Of a stretch of DNA of 64,000 nucleotides, positions 52,943-60,372 are shown one piece after another. Position numbers and translations under genes: made by a program. The notes beneath the pieces were generated by a model, which ran no database searches, had not been told where the DNA came from, and saw only the letters and a list, made by a program, of their open reading frames with translations. This DNA comes from Gottschalkiaceae bacterium SANA (GTDB taxonomy: Bacteria > Bacillota > Clostridia > Tissierellales > GPF-1). The stretch's first letter is position 1; every line of letters begins with the position of its first letter. The DNA is taken from positions 1,922,001 to 1,986,000 of the forward strand of contig AP028876.1 in NCBI GenBank assembly GCA_036323355.1, read 5' to 3'.

Positions 52943-54406
52943 TTACTCCTTCTCAAAATACGCTTGTACGATCTTTCGCTCATCCATTGGAATTTTTTTA
53001 CTTCCAATAATTTGATATCGTTCATGTCCCTTTCCAAGGAGCAAAATCAAATCGTTTTTTTCAGCCAACCGCAATGCTTCTTCCACCGCTTTTGTTCGAT
53101 CAGGTTGGCAGATATAATTCTGTTTTTCCGCTGAAATTCCCTCTTCAATTTGCGAGATAATAAAAAGTGGATCCTCAGTACGCATATTATCCGATGTAAT
53201 CACAAGCAAATCACTGCCTTCCGAAGCAATTCGCCCCATAATCGGACGCTTGGTCTGATCCCTATCGCCACCGCATCCAAAGACTGTAATTACTCTCCCT
53301 TTTGTGATTGCACGTGCTGCTTGTATGACCTTGTCCACACCATCAGGGGAATGGGCGTAGTCAATAACCACGGAATAGTCTGCTGGTGTTTCAACCAATT
53401 CAAATCGTCCGCATATCCCTTTCACTTGTGGAATTGCCCTACAGATTGCATCAAAATCCATACCCTCATGATAGGCGATTGCCGCTGCAGCAAGTAAATT
53501 GTAAATGGCAAACTCTCCCAATAGCTTGGTTTCAACACGAGCACGTTGTCCATAAACAATCAAATCAAAAGATGAACCCCGAATGCCAAGTTCTAGATTT
53601 TCGGCACGCAGATTCCACTTGCCATGTAAACCAAAAGAACAAGCCTCCATTTTATACTCTTCAAACAGTTGAAGACCATATGGATCATCGCAATTAATAA
53701 TACACTTCCCATCTGTTCGTTCAAATAATTTTTTCTTTTCTGAAAAATACTCTTCCATCGTATGATGAAAATCCAAATGATCCTGTGTCAAGTTTGTAAA
53801 GACCGCATGACGAAACCGGATGTCACCGACTCGTTCCAAGGCAAGAGAATGGGAAGAAACCTCCATCACACAACGTTTGGCTCCGGCATCAGCCATTTCT
53901 CGAAATGTATGTTGCAACTCAATTGCCTCAGGTGTCGTTACTGTTGTTATGGAAATTGGTAATTTCTTATCTCCCAAATGAATGCCCAAGGTGCCAATTA
54001 CTCCGATTTTCGAATCCAGTTTTGCAAGAATTTGTTGGGCAAAATAGCTGGTAGATGTTTTTCCATTGGTGCCTGTAATTCCCACAACACCCAATTCACG
54101 AGAGGGATTTTGATAAAAATTTGCTGCAATTGTAGCCATGGCAATTCGTGAGTCCTCCACCATGATGGCTGTCGTTCCCTCTTGATAAGCCAGCATACAT
54201 TCTTTCTCTGTCACAACCGCCGCAGCACCCCGCGCTATCGCTTCTCCGATATAGGCATGTCCGTCTACCTTAAAACCCGAAACAGCTATAAATAGCCCAT
54301 CTGAAGTGATTGAGCGCGAATCGTATGTCAGCCCGCCAATTTCTTTGTCTAAACTCCCTATAGAATTTAGAATCGTCACTCTATGTAGTAGATCTTTTAG
54401 TCTCAA
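52943..54406 (-). CDS. murE: UDP-N-acetylmuramoyl-tripeptide synthetase MurE
   Basis: A 487-residue ligase that adds the third stem residue. I place the start at TTG (54406), six bases after GGGAGG, giving MRLKDLLHRV; a GTG upstream overlies that SD. The ATP site is ITGTNGKTS at about 110-118; substrate motifs include TTPEA, MEVSSHSL and NLTQDHLDFH. The specificity motif reads DNMRTEDP instead of the DNPR usual for diaminopimelate enzymes; the key Arg remains, so diaminopimelate is still the likely residue. An internal promoter precedes the gene. Confidence 0.95.
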   Translation of the reverse strand: MRLKDLLHRVTILNSIGSLDKEIGGLTYDSRSITSDGLFIAVSGFKVDGHAYIGEAIARGAAAVVTEKECMLAYQEGTTAIMVEDSRIAMATIAANFYQNPSRELGVVGITGTNGKTSTSYFAQQILAKLDSKIGVIGTLGIHLGDKKLPISITTVTTPEAIELQHTFREMADAGAKRCVMEVSSHSLALERVGDIRFRHAVFTNLTQDHLDFHHTMEEYFSEKKKLFERTDGKCIINCDDPYGLQLFEEYKMEACSFGLHGKWNLRAENLELGIRGSSFDLIVYGQRARVETKLLGEFAIYNLLAAAAIAYHEGMDFDAICRAIPQVKGICGRFELVETPADYSVVIDYAHSPDGVDKVIQAARAITKGRVITVFGCGGDRDQTKRPIMGRIASEGSDLLVITSDNMRTEDPLFIISQIEEGISAEKQNYICQPDRTKAVEEALRLAEKNDLILLLGKGHERYQIIGSKKIPMDERKIVQAYFEKE

Positions 54407-54440
54407 ATTGATTCCTCCCACGCGCTAATCTGTTGTTACT

Positions 54441-54469
54441 ATCATACTTCTACCCCTCAAAAAAATCAA
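54441..54469 (-). promoter_or_regulatory. Internal promoter before murE
   Basis: The minus strand shows TTGATT, a 17-bp spacer and TATGAT in the 44-bp gap between the PBP gene and murE; the -35 overlaps the PBP stop codon. This is the largest gap in the cluster and may allow extra expression of the precursor genes. Confidence 0.55.
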
Positions 54470-56457
54470 CTTTCCTTTTCCGGTTTTTCGATATGAATTT
54501 CTATATAAAAACGCTCATCCAACTCTGTTCCCGGCTGTGGATACTGAGCCGTTACAAAACTGCCTAATTCCCGATCTCCAATAAAGCGATAAGGAAGACC
54601 TTCTTTTTTACAGGTCTCAATCGCCTCTTCCTTTGTTAATCCAATTAGGTTGGGAGCTGATACGGCTTCCCACTCTTCCGTCTGCTGATACCCATTCTTA
54701 TCCAATAAAAAAGCCAGCAAACGCGATGAAGCATAACCAGATGTGCTTCCACCACCCGTCAATTCCCCTTGCGGTTCATCAACAATGATCAAAACACTAT
54801 ATTTAGGAGCATCCATGGGTGCCGCAGCAATAAAAGATGCAATGACAGCGCCGTCTTCATAGCTGCCATTAATCAATTTTTGTGCCGTGCCCGTTTTCCC
54901 ACCAATTTGATAGCCCTTAAGGTCTGCACGTTTCCCTGTACCCTCTTCAACAACTTTTCGAAGCATCCATCGCAATTCATCGGAGGTTTCTCTCGACACT
55001 GCTTGTCGGAGAATATTCGGGTCGAAGGATTCAACCACCTTGCCCTCATTATTCGCGATTTTAGTCACCAAATGGGGCTCAATCAAATACCCACCATTCA
55101 AAATAGCGTTAAAACCCGTCAATAATTGCAGGGGTGTCAACTGAAATCCCTGCCCAAAAGACATGGTGGCCAACTCTACAGCATTAATATCCTCTGACTT
55201 TGCATAAATCCCTGCCTGTTCACCGCGTAAGTCAACCCCAGTCAAACGATTCAAACCAAACTGATCAAGATAGCGATAGAAGGTGTCAACCCCGAGTCTT
55301 TGACCAACCTCTACAAAGACTTCATTGCATGAATTTGCCAATCCATCCGAAAAGCTCTCCGCTCCATGGGGATGTTCCCAGCTCCAGCAACGAATATCAG
55401 CACCTCGAATCTGTCTGACAAAACCATCACAATAGAAACCCTCTTTTTGATTCACGCGCGCTTCCTCAAGGGCTGCTGCAGCAACTAGGGTTTTAAAAGT
55501 GGAGCCCGGTTCATAGCTGTCCATAATATAGGGTGTTCGCCACAATTGATAGACTTCTTCGCTGATTTCAGACCACGGTTTTTCATTCCATTCTTCAATT
55601 TTTTCCGCGTTTAAATCTGATGGCGCTTCCGGGTTCCATAAGAATGTCGTAGGCGCATTTACATCATAGTTAGGAAATGCAGCAGCCGACAAAATCTCAC
55701 CGCGGTTCACATCCATCACAAGAATCTGAACTTGTTTCGCTTGCGTTCGTTGCGCAATTGTTATTGCCTCATCTTCAGCCAACTCCTGCAATTCCATGTC
55801 CAAAGACGTGATTAAGTTTCGCCCATCTTCCGCTTGTATCGATCGGTCCAGGTTAAACAAAACATTATTGTTCCCTGCATCAGTCATTTTCATCACCCGG
55901 CCAGGTGTCCCGGTCAAGTAAGCATTGTAATACCGTTCCAATCCATACTGGCCCACCCCGTCATAATTAGTAAAGCCAAGAATATGGGCAGCAAATTCAT
56001 GATAGGGATAAAAACGTTTGTTTTTTTTGCGAATCTCAATTCCCGACAAATCACTAGACATTAAAACCTGCATTTCATCCAGGGTTAAATCCTCCCGCAA
56101 AATTACCTCAGAACGCTCCGTATCTAGCTTATTCAATACTTCAAGGGGATCCAGTTTCAAAAGTTCACTGAATACAGTTGCAAAAGTCGTCTTATCCTCA
56201 ATCATTTCTGGTGTTGCTATCACAGTTTGGGAAACAATATTTTCAGCCAAGACCTTGCCATCTCGATCGTATATTTCTCCTCGCTCCCCTTGCGTCCAAT
56301 AATCCTTTGTCCATTGGCCATATGCCTTTTCCGTCATATCACCACTGTCTATCAATTGTACTTGGCCGAGTTTAGCAACTACGGCAAAAAGCGCTCCATA
56401 AATAAGAAGCGCCATCACAAGTATTCTTCGATTCAATTTTAGTCTCTGTTTATTCAT
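54466..56457 (-). CDS. Class B penicillin-binding protein with C-terminal PASTA domain (PBP2B/SpoVD/FtsI type)
   Basis: A 663-residue transpeptidase. One membrane helix (about 10-28) is followed by a PBP dimerisation domain (about 55-220) and the transpeptidase domain (about 255-570). The three active-site motifs are STFK (in YEPGSTFKTLV), SCN (in ANSCNEVF) and KTGTA. A single PASTA domain (about 590-660) ends the protein. In sporulating relatives pbpB and spoVD stand in tandem here; only one gene is present, so it should serve as the septal PBP partner of FtsW, though a SpoVD role cannot be excluded. Confidence 0.94.
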   Translation of the reverse strand: MNKQRLKLNRRILVMALLIYGALFAVVAKLGQVQLIDSGDMTEKAYGQWTKDYWTQGERGEIYDRDGKVLAENIVSQTVIATPEMIEDKTTFATVFSELLKLDPLEVLNKLDTERSEVILREDLTLDEMQVLMSSDLSGIEIRKKNKRFYPYHEFAAHILGFTNYDGVGQYGLERYYNAYLTGTPGRVMKMTDAGNNNVLFNLDRSIQAEDGRNLITSLDMELQELAEDEAITIAQRTQAKQVQILVMDVNRGEILSAAAFPNYDVNAPTTFLWNPEAPSDLNAEKIEEWNEKPWSEISEEVYQLWRTPYIMDSYEPGSTFKTLVAAAALEEARVNQKEGFYCDGFVRQIRGADIRCWSWEHPHGAESFSDGLANSCNEVFVEVGQRLGVDTFYRYLDQFGLNRLTGVDLRGEQAGIYAKSEDINAVELATMSFGQGFQLTPLQLLTGFNAILNGGYLIEPHLVTKIANNEGKVVESFDPNILRQAVSRETSDELRWMLRKVVEEGTGKRADLKGYQIGGKTGTAQKLINGSYEDGAVIASFIAAAPMDAPKYSVLIIVDEPQGELTGGGSTSGYASSRLLAFLLDKNGYQQTEEWEAVSAPNLIGLTKEEAIETCKKEGLPYRFIGDRELGSFVTAQYPQPGTELDERFYIEIHIEKPEKES

Positions 56458-56462
56458 CGCAC

Positions 56463-56780
56463 CTATCTCCTAGAAGCAAGGACCACCCCATCGTATGCAG
56501 ATATTCCATCGTTTAAAGCCAAAACAATCTCCTGTTGTGAGCTGGGATAATCCATGGCGATTTTTTTTGCAACTCTCTCAAGGTCCATGGCCTTGGCAAT
56601 TCGATCGATCTCCACATCCAAAACCTTTTGATTTTCTGATAATTGTTGGATCTGGGTATCCATTGCACGAATTTCATTTTGAATCTTAATTTCTGCGCTT
56701 TGACAACATAAGGTAATCACGCCGAAGCTGAGTCCGAAGAAAATCGAAGTGATTATGATTGTGATTCCCCATTTTTTCAT
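56463..56780 (-). CDS. ftsL: Cell division protein FtsL
   Basis: A 105-residue bitopic protein: a membrane helix at about 5-25 and a coiled coil with leucine-like heptads (about 30-75; MDTQIQQLSENQKVLDVEID), ending in the short FtsL tail. Sequence conservation in this family is low, so the call leans on size, topology and position between rsmH and the PBP gene. Its start overlaps the rsmH stop by 4 bp. FtsL activates septal synthesis with FtsQ and DivIC. Confidence 0.88.
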   Translation of the reverse strand: MKKWGITIIITSIFFGLSFGVITLCCQSAEIKIQNEIRAMDTQIQQLSENQKVLDVEIDRIAKAMDLERVAKKIAMDYPSSQQEIVLALNDGISAYDGVVLASRR

Positions 56781-57718
56781 TTCTCGACCTCCATTTTTTC
56801 AGCAACCCTAAGTTTCGCGCTTCGTGATCGTCGATTCCCCTCAATTTCTGCGTCCGAAGGGATAATCGGTTTCCTTGTAATAATTTTCACCTCTTGTTGC
56901 TTGTCACATTTGCAAACTGGAAATTCCTTTGGACAAATACAATCTTGTTGCATGTATTTAAAGGTTTCCTTAACAATGCGATCCTCTAGCGAATGAAAGG
57001 TAATTACACAAATTCGGCCCCCGGGCTTTAAAACATCAACAATATTTTCAAGAGCTTGGCGCAAGAGGCCTAGTTCATTGTTTACTTCTATTCTCAGGGC
57101 TTGAAAGGTTCTTCTCGCGGGATGAATCTTGCTTCTTAAGGCCTGACCCGGCATAGCCGAACGGATTACCTCAACCAGAGCCAAGGTACTATCGATGGTC
57201 GCCTCTTGACGTCTCTCTACAATCCGTCTAGCAATCCGTCTCGCATAGCGTTCTTCTCCATATTGGAAAATCACATCTGCTAATCGACTCTCTTCATAGG
57301 TGTTGACAATATCCCATGCGCTCAATCCCGACTGAGACATACGCATATCTAATTTCGCATCATACATATATGAAAAGCCTCGATCTGTTGTATCGAATTG
57401 ATGAGAAGAAACACCCAAATCCAGAATCATACCATCAATTTTTTCAATACCTAATCGTTTCAAGACAATCTTGATATTTTTAAAATTGTTTTCAACGACA
57501 CAGATACGTCCATCATCTTCAATTCCCATTTCCTTAGCATTTCGAATGGCATCCGGATCCTGATCGACTCCGATGACTCGACCCGTCGTCAAACGCTTGG
57601 CAATTTCTCTGGTATGCCCCGCTCCGCCCATAGTCCCGTCAACATAAAGCCCATCCGGTTTAATATTCAATCCATCAATTGTTTCATTTAAAAGTACACT
57701 AATATGTGAAAATTCCAT
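56777..57718 (-). CDS. rsmH: 16S rRNA (cytosine-1402-N4)-methyltransferase RsmH
   Basis: A 313-residue SAM-dependent methyltransferase (MraW). Motifs are HISVLLNETIDGL at the start, YVDGTMGGAGHTREI and GVDQDPDAI in the SAM site, DLGVSSHQFDTTDRGFS, and the C-terminal ITFHSLEDRIVKETF. A cysteine-containing insertion (CICPKEFPVCKC) near residue 260 is common in Firmicutes. It lies 1 bp after mraZ, the conserved start of the division cluster. Confidence 0.98.
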   Translation of the reverse strand: MEFSHISVLLNETIDGLNIKPDGLYVDGTMGGAGHTREIAKRLTTGRVIGVDQDPDAIRNAKEMGIEDDGRICVVENNFKNIKIVLKRLGIEKIDGMILDLGVSSHQFDTTDRGFSYMYDAKLDMRMSQSGLSAWDIVNTYEESRLADVIFQYGEERYARRIARRIVERRQEATIDSTLALVEVIRSAMPGQALRSKIHPARRTFQALRIEVNNELGLLRQALENIVDVLKPGGRICVITFHSLEDRIVKETFKYMQQDCICPKEFPVCKCDKQQEVKIITRKPIIPSDAEIEGNRRSRSAKLRVAEKMEVEK

Positions 57719-57719
57719 T

Positions 57720-58151
57720 TTATATCCCCAATTCTTCCATTTTTAATGCGATGCTGTCAGAACTCAATAAGTCCGATTGATTATAGGCTTCCCAAGATTT
57801 CTTAGACCAAATTTCAACACGGTTTGCCACTCCAATGACCACGGCGTCTTTCTCTATCTCTGCATATTCCCTCAGGTTATTGGGAATTAAAATACGTCCC
57901 TGCTTATCAAATTCACATTCATTCGCTCCAGAAAAGAAAAATCGTGTGAAGGCGCGTGCATCCCTCTTTGTTAAAGGTAAAGCTTTTAATTTTTCCTCAA
58001 ATGTTTCCCATTCCTTCTTTGGATAGACAAACAGACATTGATCAAGACCTCGGGTAATGACAAAATGTTCATCCAGCGCAGCGCGAAATTTAGATGGAAT
58101 AATAATCCGCCCTTTTGCATCCAAACCATGCTGATATTCGCCAATAAACAT
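57720..58151 (-). CDS. mraZ: Transcriptional regulator MraZ
   Basis: A 143-residue protein made of two AbrB-like MraZ repeats, each with the DxxxR signature: [15 protein letters not shown] (about 10-24) and [16 protein letters not shown] (about 82-97). The start is the ATG at 58151, giving the canonical [11 protein letters not shown]; the longer frame reads through the operator repeats. MraZ binds direct repeats in its own promoter and represses or tunes the division cluster. Matching repeats are found at 58191-58215. Confidence 0.96.
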   Translation of the reverse strand: MFIGEYQHGLDAKGRIIIPSKFRAALDEHFVITRGLDQCLFVYPKKEWETFEEKLKALPLTKRDARAFTRFFFSGANECEFDKQGRILIPNNLREYAEIEKDAVVIGVANRVEIWSKKSWEAYNQSDLLSSDSIALKMEELGI

Positions 58152-58190
58152 AAAAATCACCACTTCCCCTTGAACAATCTTCCATTTCGT

Positions 58191-58215
58191 GACACAATCT
58201 ACCACTTCTAACCAC
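58191..58215 (-). promoter_or_regulatory. MraZ-type operator: direct repeats overlapping the mraZ start site
   Basis: On the minus strand, immediately after the -10, are three pentamers spaced by exactly 5 nt: GTGGT, GTGGT and GTGTC (at 58211-58215, 58201-58205 and 58191-58195). Known MraZ operators are three or four such GTGG-type boxes with a 10-bp period. The position would block initiation by RNA polymerase and so fits autoregulation. The third box matches less well. Confidence 0.72.
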
Positions 58216-58244
58216 ATTATACTACTTTTCCTATTTCTTGTAAA
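58216..58244 (-). promoter_or_regulatory. Promoter of the mraZ-led division and cell-wall cluster
   Basis: The minus strand shows TTTACA, a 17-bp spacer and a perfect TATAAT, about 65 bp before the mraZ ATG. It abuts the MraZ-type operator repeats. Confidence 0.85.
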
Positions 58245-58257
58245 GGAATCTCGCGAT

Positions 58258-58273
58258 GAAAATTCGAATTTTC
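58258..58273. repeat. 16-bp perfect palindrome upstream of the mraZ promoter
   Basis: GAAAATTCGAATTTTC is a perfect inverted repeat with no spacer, lying 13 bp upstream of the mraZ -35 element. It could be a protein-binding site for activation or repression, or a chance A/T-rich palindrome. It is not followed by a T-run, so it is not a terminator. Confidence 0.5.
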
Positions 58274-58300
58274 AGAATACTCCACGTCTTGTTTTTTCAC

Positions 58301-58351
58301 AAAAAAAATAAGCAAGTGCTTTCAACCAAATCGGCCAAAGGCATTTGCTTA
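58301..58351 (-). terminator. Terminator after lgt
   Basis: An 11-bp stem with one internal mismatch (TAAGCAAATGC with GCACTTGCTTA on the minus strand) and a 21-nt loop is followed by eight T residues. It separates lgt from the mraZ promoter region. Confidence 0.82.
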
Positions 58352-58363
58352 TCCTGCGTCAAA

Positions 58364-59104
58364 TTATTTGATTTCCAACGATTTTTCTTTTCCTCTCACA
58401 TACAGAAAGACACCAAGGGCAATCATTCCAAACGAAACCAATTGTGCTACCCGAAACGGTCCAAGCATTAAACTATCCGTTCTCAAACCTTCAATCCAAA
58501 CACGGCCCAAAGAATATAATACCATATAGGCACCAATGGTTTGACCATTTCTTTTAAATACCCGATCACGCAGCAGAACCAAAATAAAAAATACGGCTAA
58601 ATTCCAAAACGACTCATACAAAAAAGTCGGATGCACACGCACCCCGTCAACCAAAATACCCCAAGGCAAATCCGTCGGTCCCCCGTGGGCTTCTTGGTTA
58701 ATAAAATTTCCCCAACGCCCAATCGCTTGAGCCAAGATTATGCTTGGCGCGGTAATATCCAATATTTCAAGAATCGAAATTTGCTTTCGCTTACAATAAA
58801 GCCATGCAACGAAAATTGCAGCAATCAAACCACCGTGAATGGCCAATCCACCACCACGCACATCTAGCATTTTTGCTAAATTTCCACGATACGCCGACCA
58901 ATTGAACACGACATAATAAATTCGCGCGCCCACGATTCCACTTGGGATTGCGATCAACAATACATTAAGCAAATCATCTTCCAGAAATCCAACTTTCTTT
59001 GCCCTTCGCAAGGCGAGCAAGATCCCCAATGCCATTCCGAATGCAATCAAAACACCATACCACATCACAGAAATTCCAAAAATTTCAAAGGCTATTCGGT
59101 CCAT
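58364..59104 (-). CDS. lgt: Prolipoprotein diacylglyceryl transferase
   Basis: A 246-residue membrane enzyme that attaches diacylglycerol to the lipobox cysteine of prolipoproteins. Conserved segments are VMWYGVLIAFGMALG, GGLAIHGGLIAA (catalytic His region), GRWGNFINQEAHGG and the C-terminal RVWIEGLRTDSL. Seven membrane helices are expected. The start is the ATG at 59104; a TTG one codon upstream is also possible. It is a single-gene unit with a consensus-like promoter, unusually placed beside the mraZ cluster. Confidence 0.96.
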   Translation of the reverse strand: MDRIAFEIFGISVMWYGVLIAFGMALGILLALRRAKKVGFLEDDLLNVLLIAIPSGIVGARIYYVVFNWSAYRGNLAKMLDVRGGGLAIHGGLIAAIFVAWLYCKRKQISILEILDITAPSIILAQAIGRWGNFINQEAHGGPTDLPWGILVDGVRVHPTFLYESFWNLAVFFILVLLRDRVFKRNGQTIGAYMVLYSLGRVWIEGLRTDSLMLGPFRVAQLVSFGMIALGVFLYVRGKEKSLEIK

Positions 59105-59130
59105 CAATTCATCTCCTTTTTGTCTCTCCT

Positions 59131-59159
59131 ATTATAGGGCCAGAAGAAAAAATAGTCAA
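59131..59159 (-). promoter_or_regulatory. Promoter of lgt
   Basis: The minus strand shows TTGACT, a 17-bp spacer and a perfect TATAAT, about 25 bp before lgt. Its -35 is only 4 bp from the -35 of the divergent ychF promoter. Confidence 0.82.
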
Positions 59160-59163
59160 ACCC

Positions 59164-59192
59164 TTGCCCTACCCAGCCGATTGCGATATAAT
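59164..59192 (+). promoter_or_regulatory. Promoter of ychF
   Basis: The plus strand shows TTGCCC, a 17-bp spacer and TATAAT, about 30 bp before the ychF TTG start. The -10 is perfect; the -35 is partial. Confidence 0.75.
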
Positions 59193-59221
59193 TCATCTGT
59201 TATAGACAAGGAGGAATTGGT

Positions 59222-60307
59222 TTGAAACTAGGAATTGTTGGCCTACCCAATGTAGGAAAGAGTACTTTATTTAATGCAATCACCGCCGCTGGCGCAGAAT
59301 CTGCAAATTATCCGTTTTGCACAATAGAACCCAATGTCGGAACCGTCGCAGTGCCCGATCCGCGACTGACAGTATTATCTGAGATCTATCAATCGAAAAA
59401 AATTGTACCAACGGCTATCGAATTTTACGATATTGCCGGTCTGGTAAAAGGGGCTAGCAACGGTGAGGGCCTTGGCAATAAATTTTTATCCCATATACGT
59501 GAAGTTGAGTCAATCGTCCATGTCGTACGTTGTTTCGAGGATGAAAATATAACCCATGTAGAAGGAAGCATCGATCCAATTCGTGACATTGAGATCATCG
59601 AATTAGAATTGATCTTGTCCGATTTGGAAATGATTGAACGACGTGTCACCAAGACTGAAAAATTAGCCAAATCCGATAAAAACTTGCTTGGTGAGCTGGA
59701 TCTTTTGAAACGAATTCAAGATACGCTTGCAGATGAGCAACCTGCACGTAGCCTGAACCTCGACGATGATGAAAGACTGAGTCTGCGTGGCTTTAATCTC
59801 CTCACATCAAAACCTGTTCTATATGTGTGTAATGTCTCGGAAGATGATTTGGCAGATGGCAATGCTTTTGTTCAATTGGTCCAAGACCGTGCGGCAAAAG
59901 AAAATGCTGAAGTCATTACGATCTGCGGCAAGATTGAATCAGAAATCGCAGAGTTGGACGAGGATGAAAAACATGAATTTTTAGAAGAGTTAGGGCTGGC
60001 AGAATCCGGTCTCGACAAATTGGTTCGTGCCAGTTATACACTTCTCGGTCTTATTTCCTACTTAACATCAGGTGTGCAAGAAACCCGTGCTTGGACCATC
60101 AAACGAGGCACCAAAGCACCACAGGCTGCCGGGAAAATTCATTCTGATATCGAACGTGGTTTTATTCGCGCCGAAATCATTCATTTTGACAAATTAGTCG
60201 AATGTGGATCAAGAGTGAAGGCCAAAGAACTTGGACTCTTGCAAGTTGAAGGAAAAGAATACGTAATGAAAGACGGCGATGTTGTTGAATTTCGATTCAA
60301 TGTATAA
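59222..60307 (+). CDS. ychF: Redox-regulated ATPase/GTPase YchF (OLA1 family)
   Basis: A 361-residue Obg-related NTPase. G1 is [15 protein letters not shown] near residue 7-21, G3 is YDIAGLVKGASNGEGLGNKFL (DxxG), and the G4 position is YVCNVS rather than NKxD, typical of YchF and linked to its preference for ATP. A coiled-coil insertion lies at about 130-190 and a C-terminal TGS domain at about 280-360. The start is TTG, seven bases after AGGAGG. It associates with ribosomes in other bacteria. One of two plus-strand genes in the window. Confidence 0.97.
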   Translation: MKLGIVGLPNVGKSTLFNAITAAGAESANYPFCTIEPNVGTVAVPDPRLTVLSEIYQSKKIVPTAIEFYDIAGLVKGASNGEGLGNKFLSHIREVESIVHVVRCFEDENITHVEGSIDPIRDIEIIELELILSDLEMIERRVTKTEKLAKSDKNLLGELDLLKRIQDTLADEQPARSLNLDDDERLSLRGFNLLTSKPVLYVCNVSEDDLADGNAFVQLVQDRAAKENAEVITICGKIESEIAELDEDEKHEFLEELGLAESGLDKLVRASYTLLGLISYLTSGVQETRAWTIKRGTKAPQAAGKIHSDIERGFIRAEIIHFDKLVECGSRVKAKELGLLQVEGKEYVMKDGDVVEFRFNV

Positions 60308-60353
60308 CAAAAAGCCGGGAGCCACATTTAATTGTGGCTCCCGGCTTTTTGTT
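60306..60353. terminator. Bidirectional terminator between ychF and the pyrophosphatase gene
   Basis: A perfect 21-bp stem with a 6-nt loop (TTTAAT) and A/T runs at both outer ends can terminate the plus-strand ychF transcript (GGCTTTTTGTTT) and the opposing pyrophosphatase transcript. It begins at the ychF stop codon. Confidence 0.93.
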
Positions 60354-60372
60354 TATATAGGCATATATTCTT

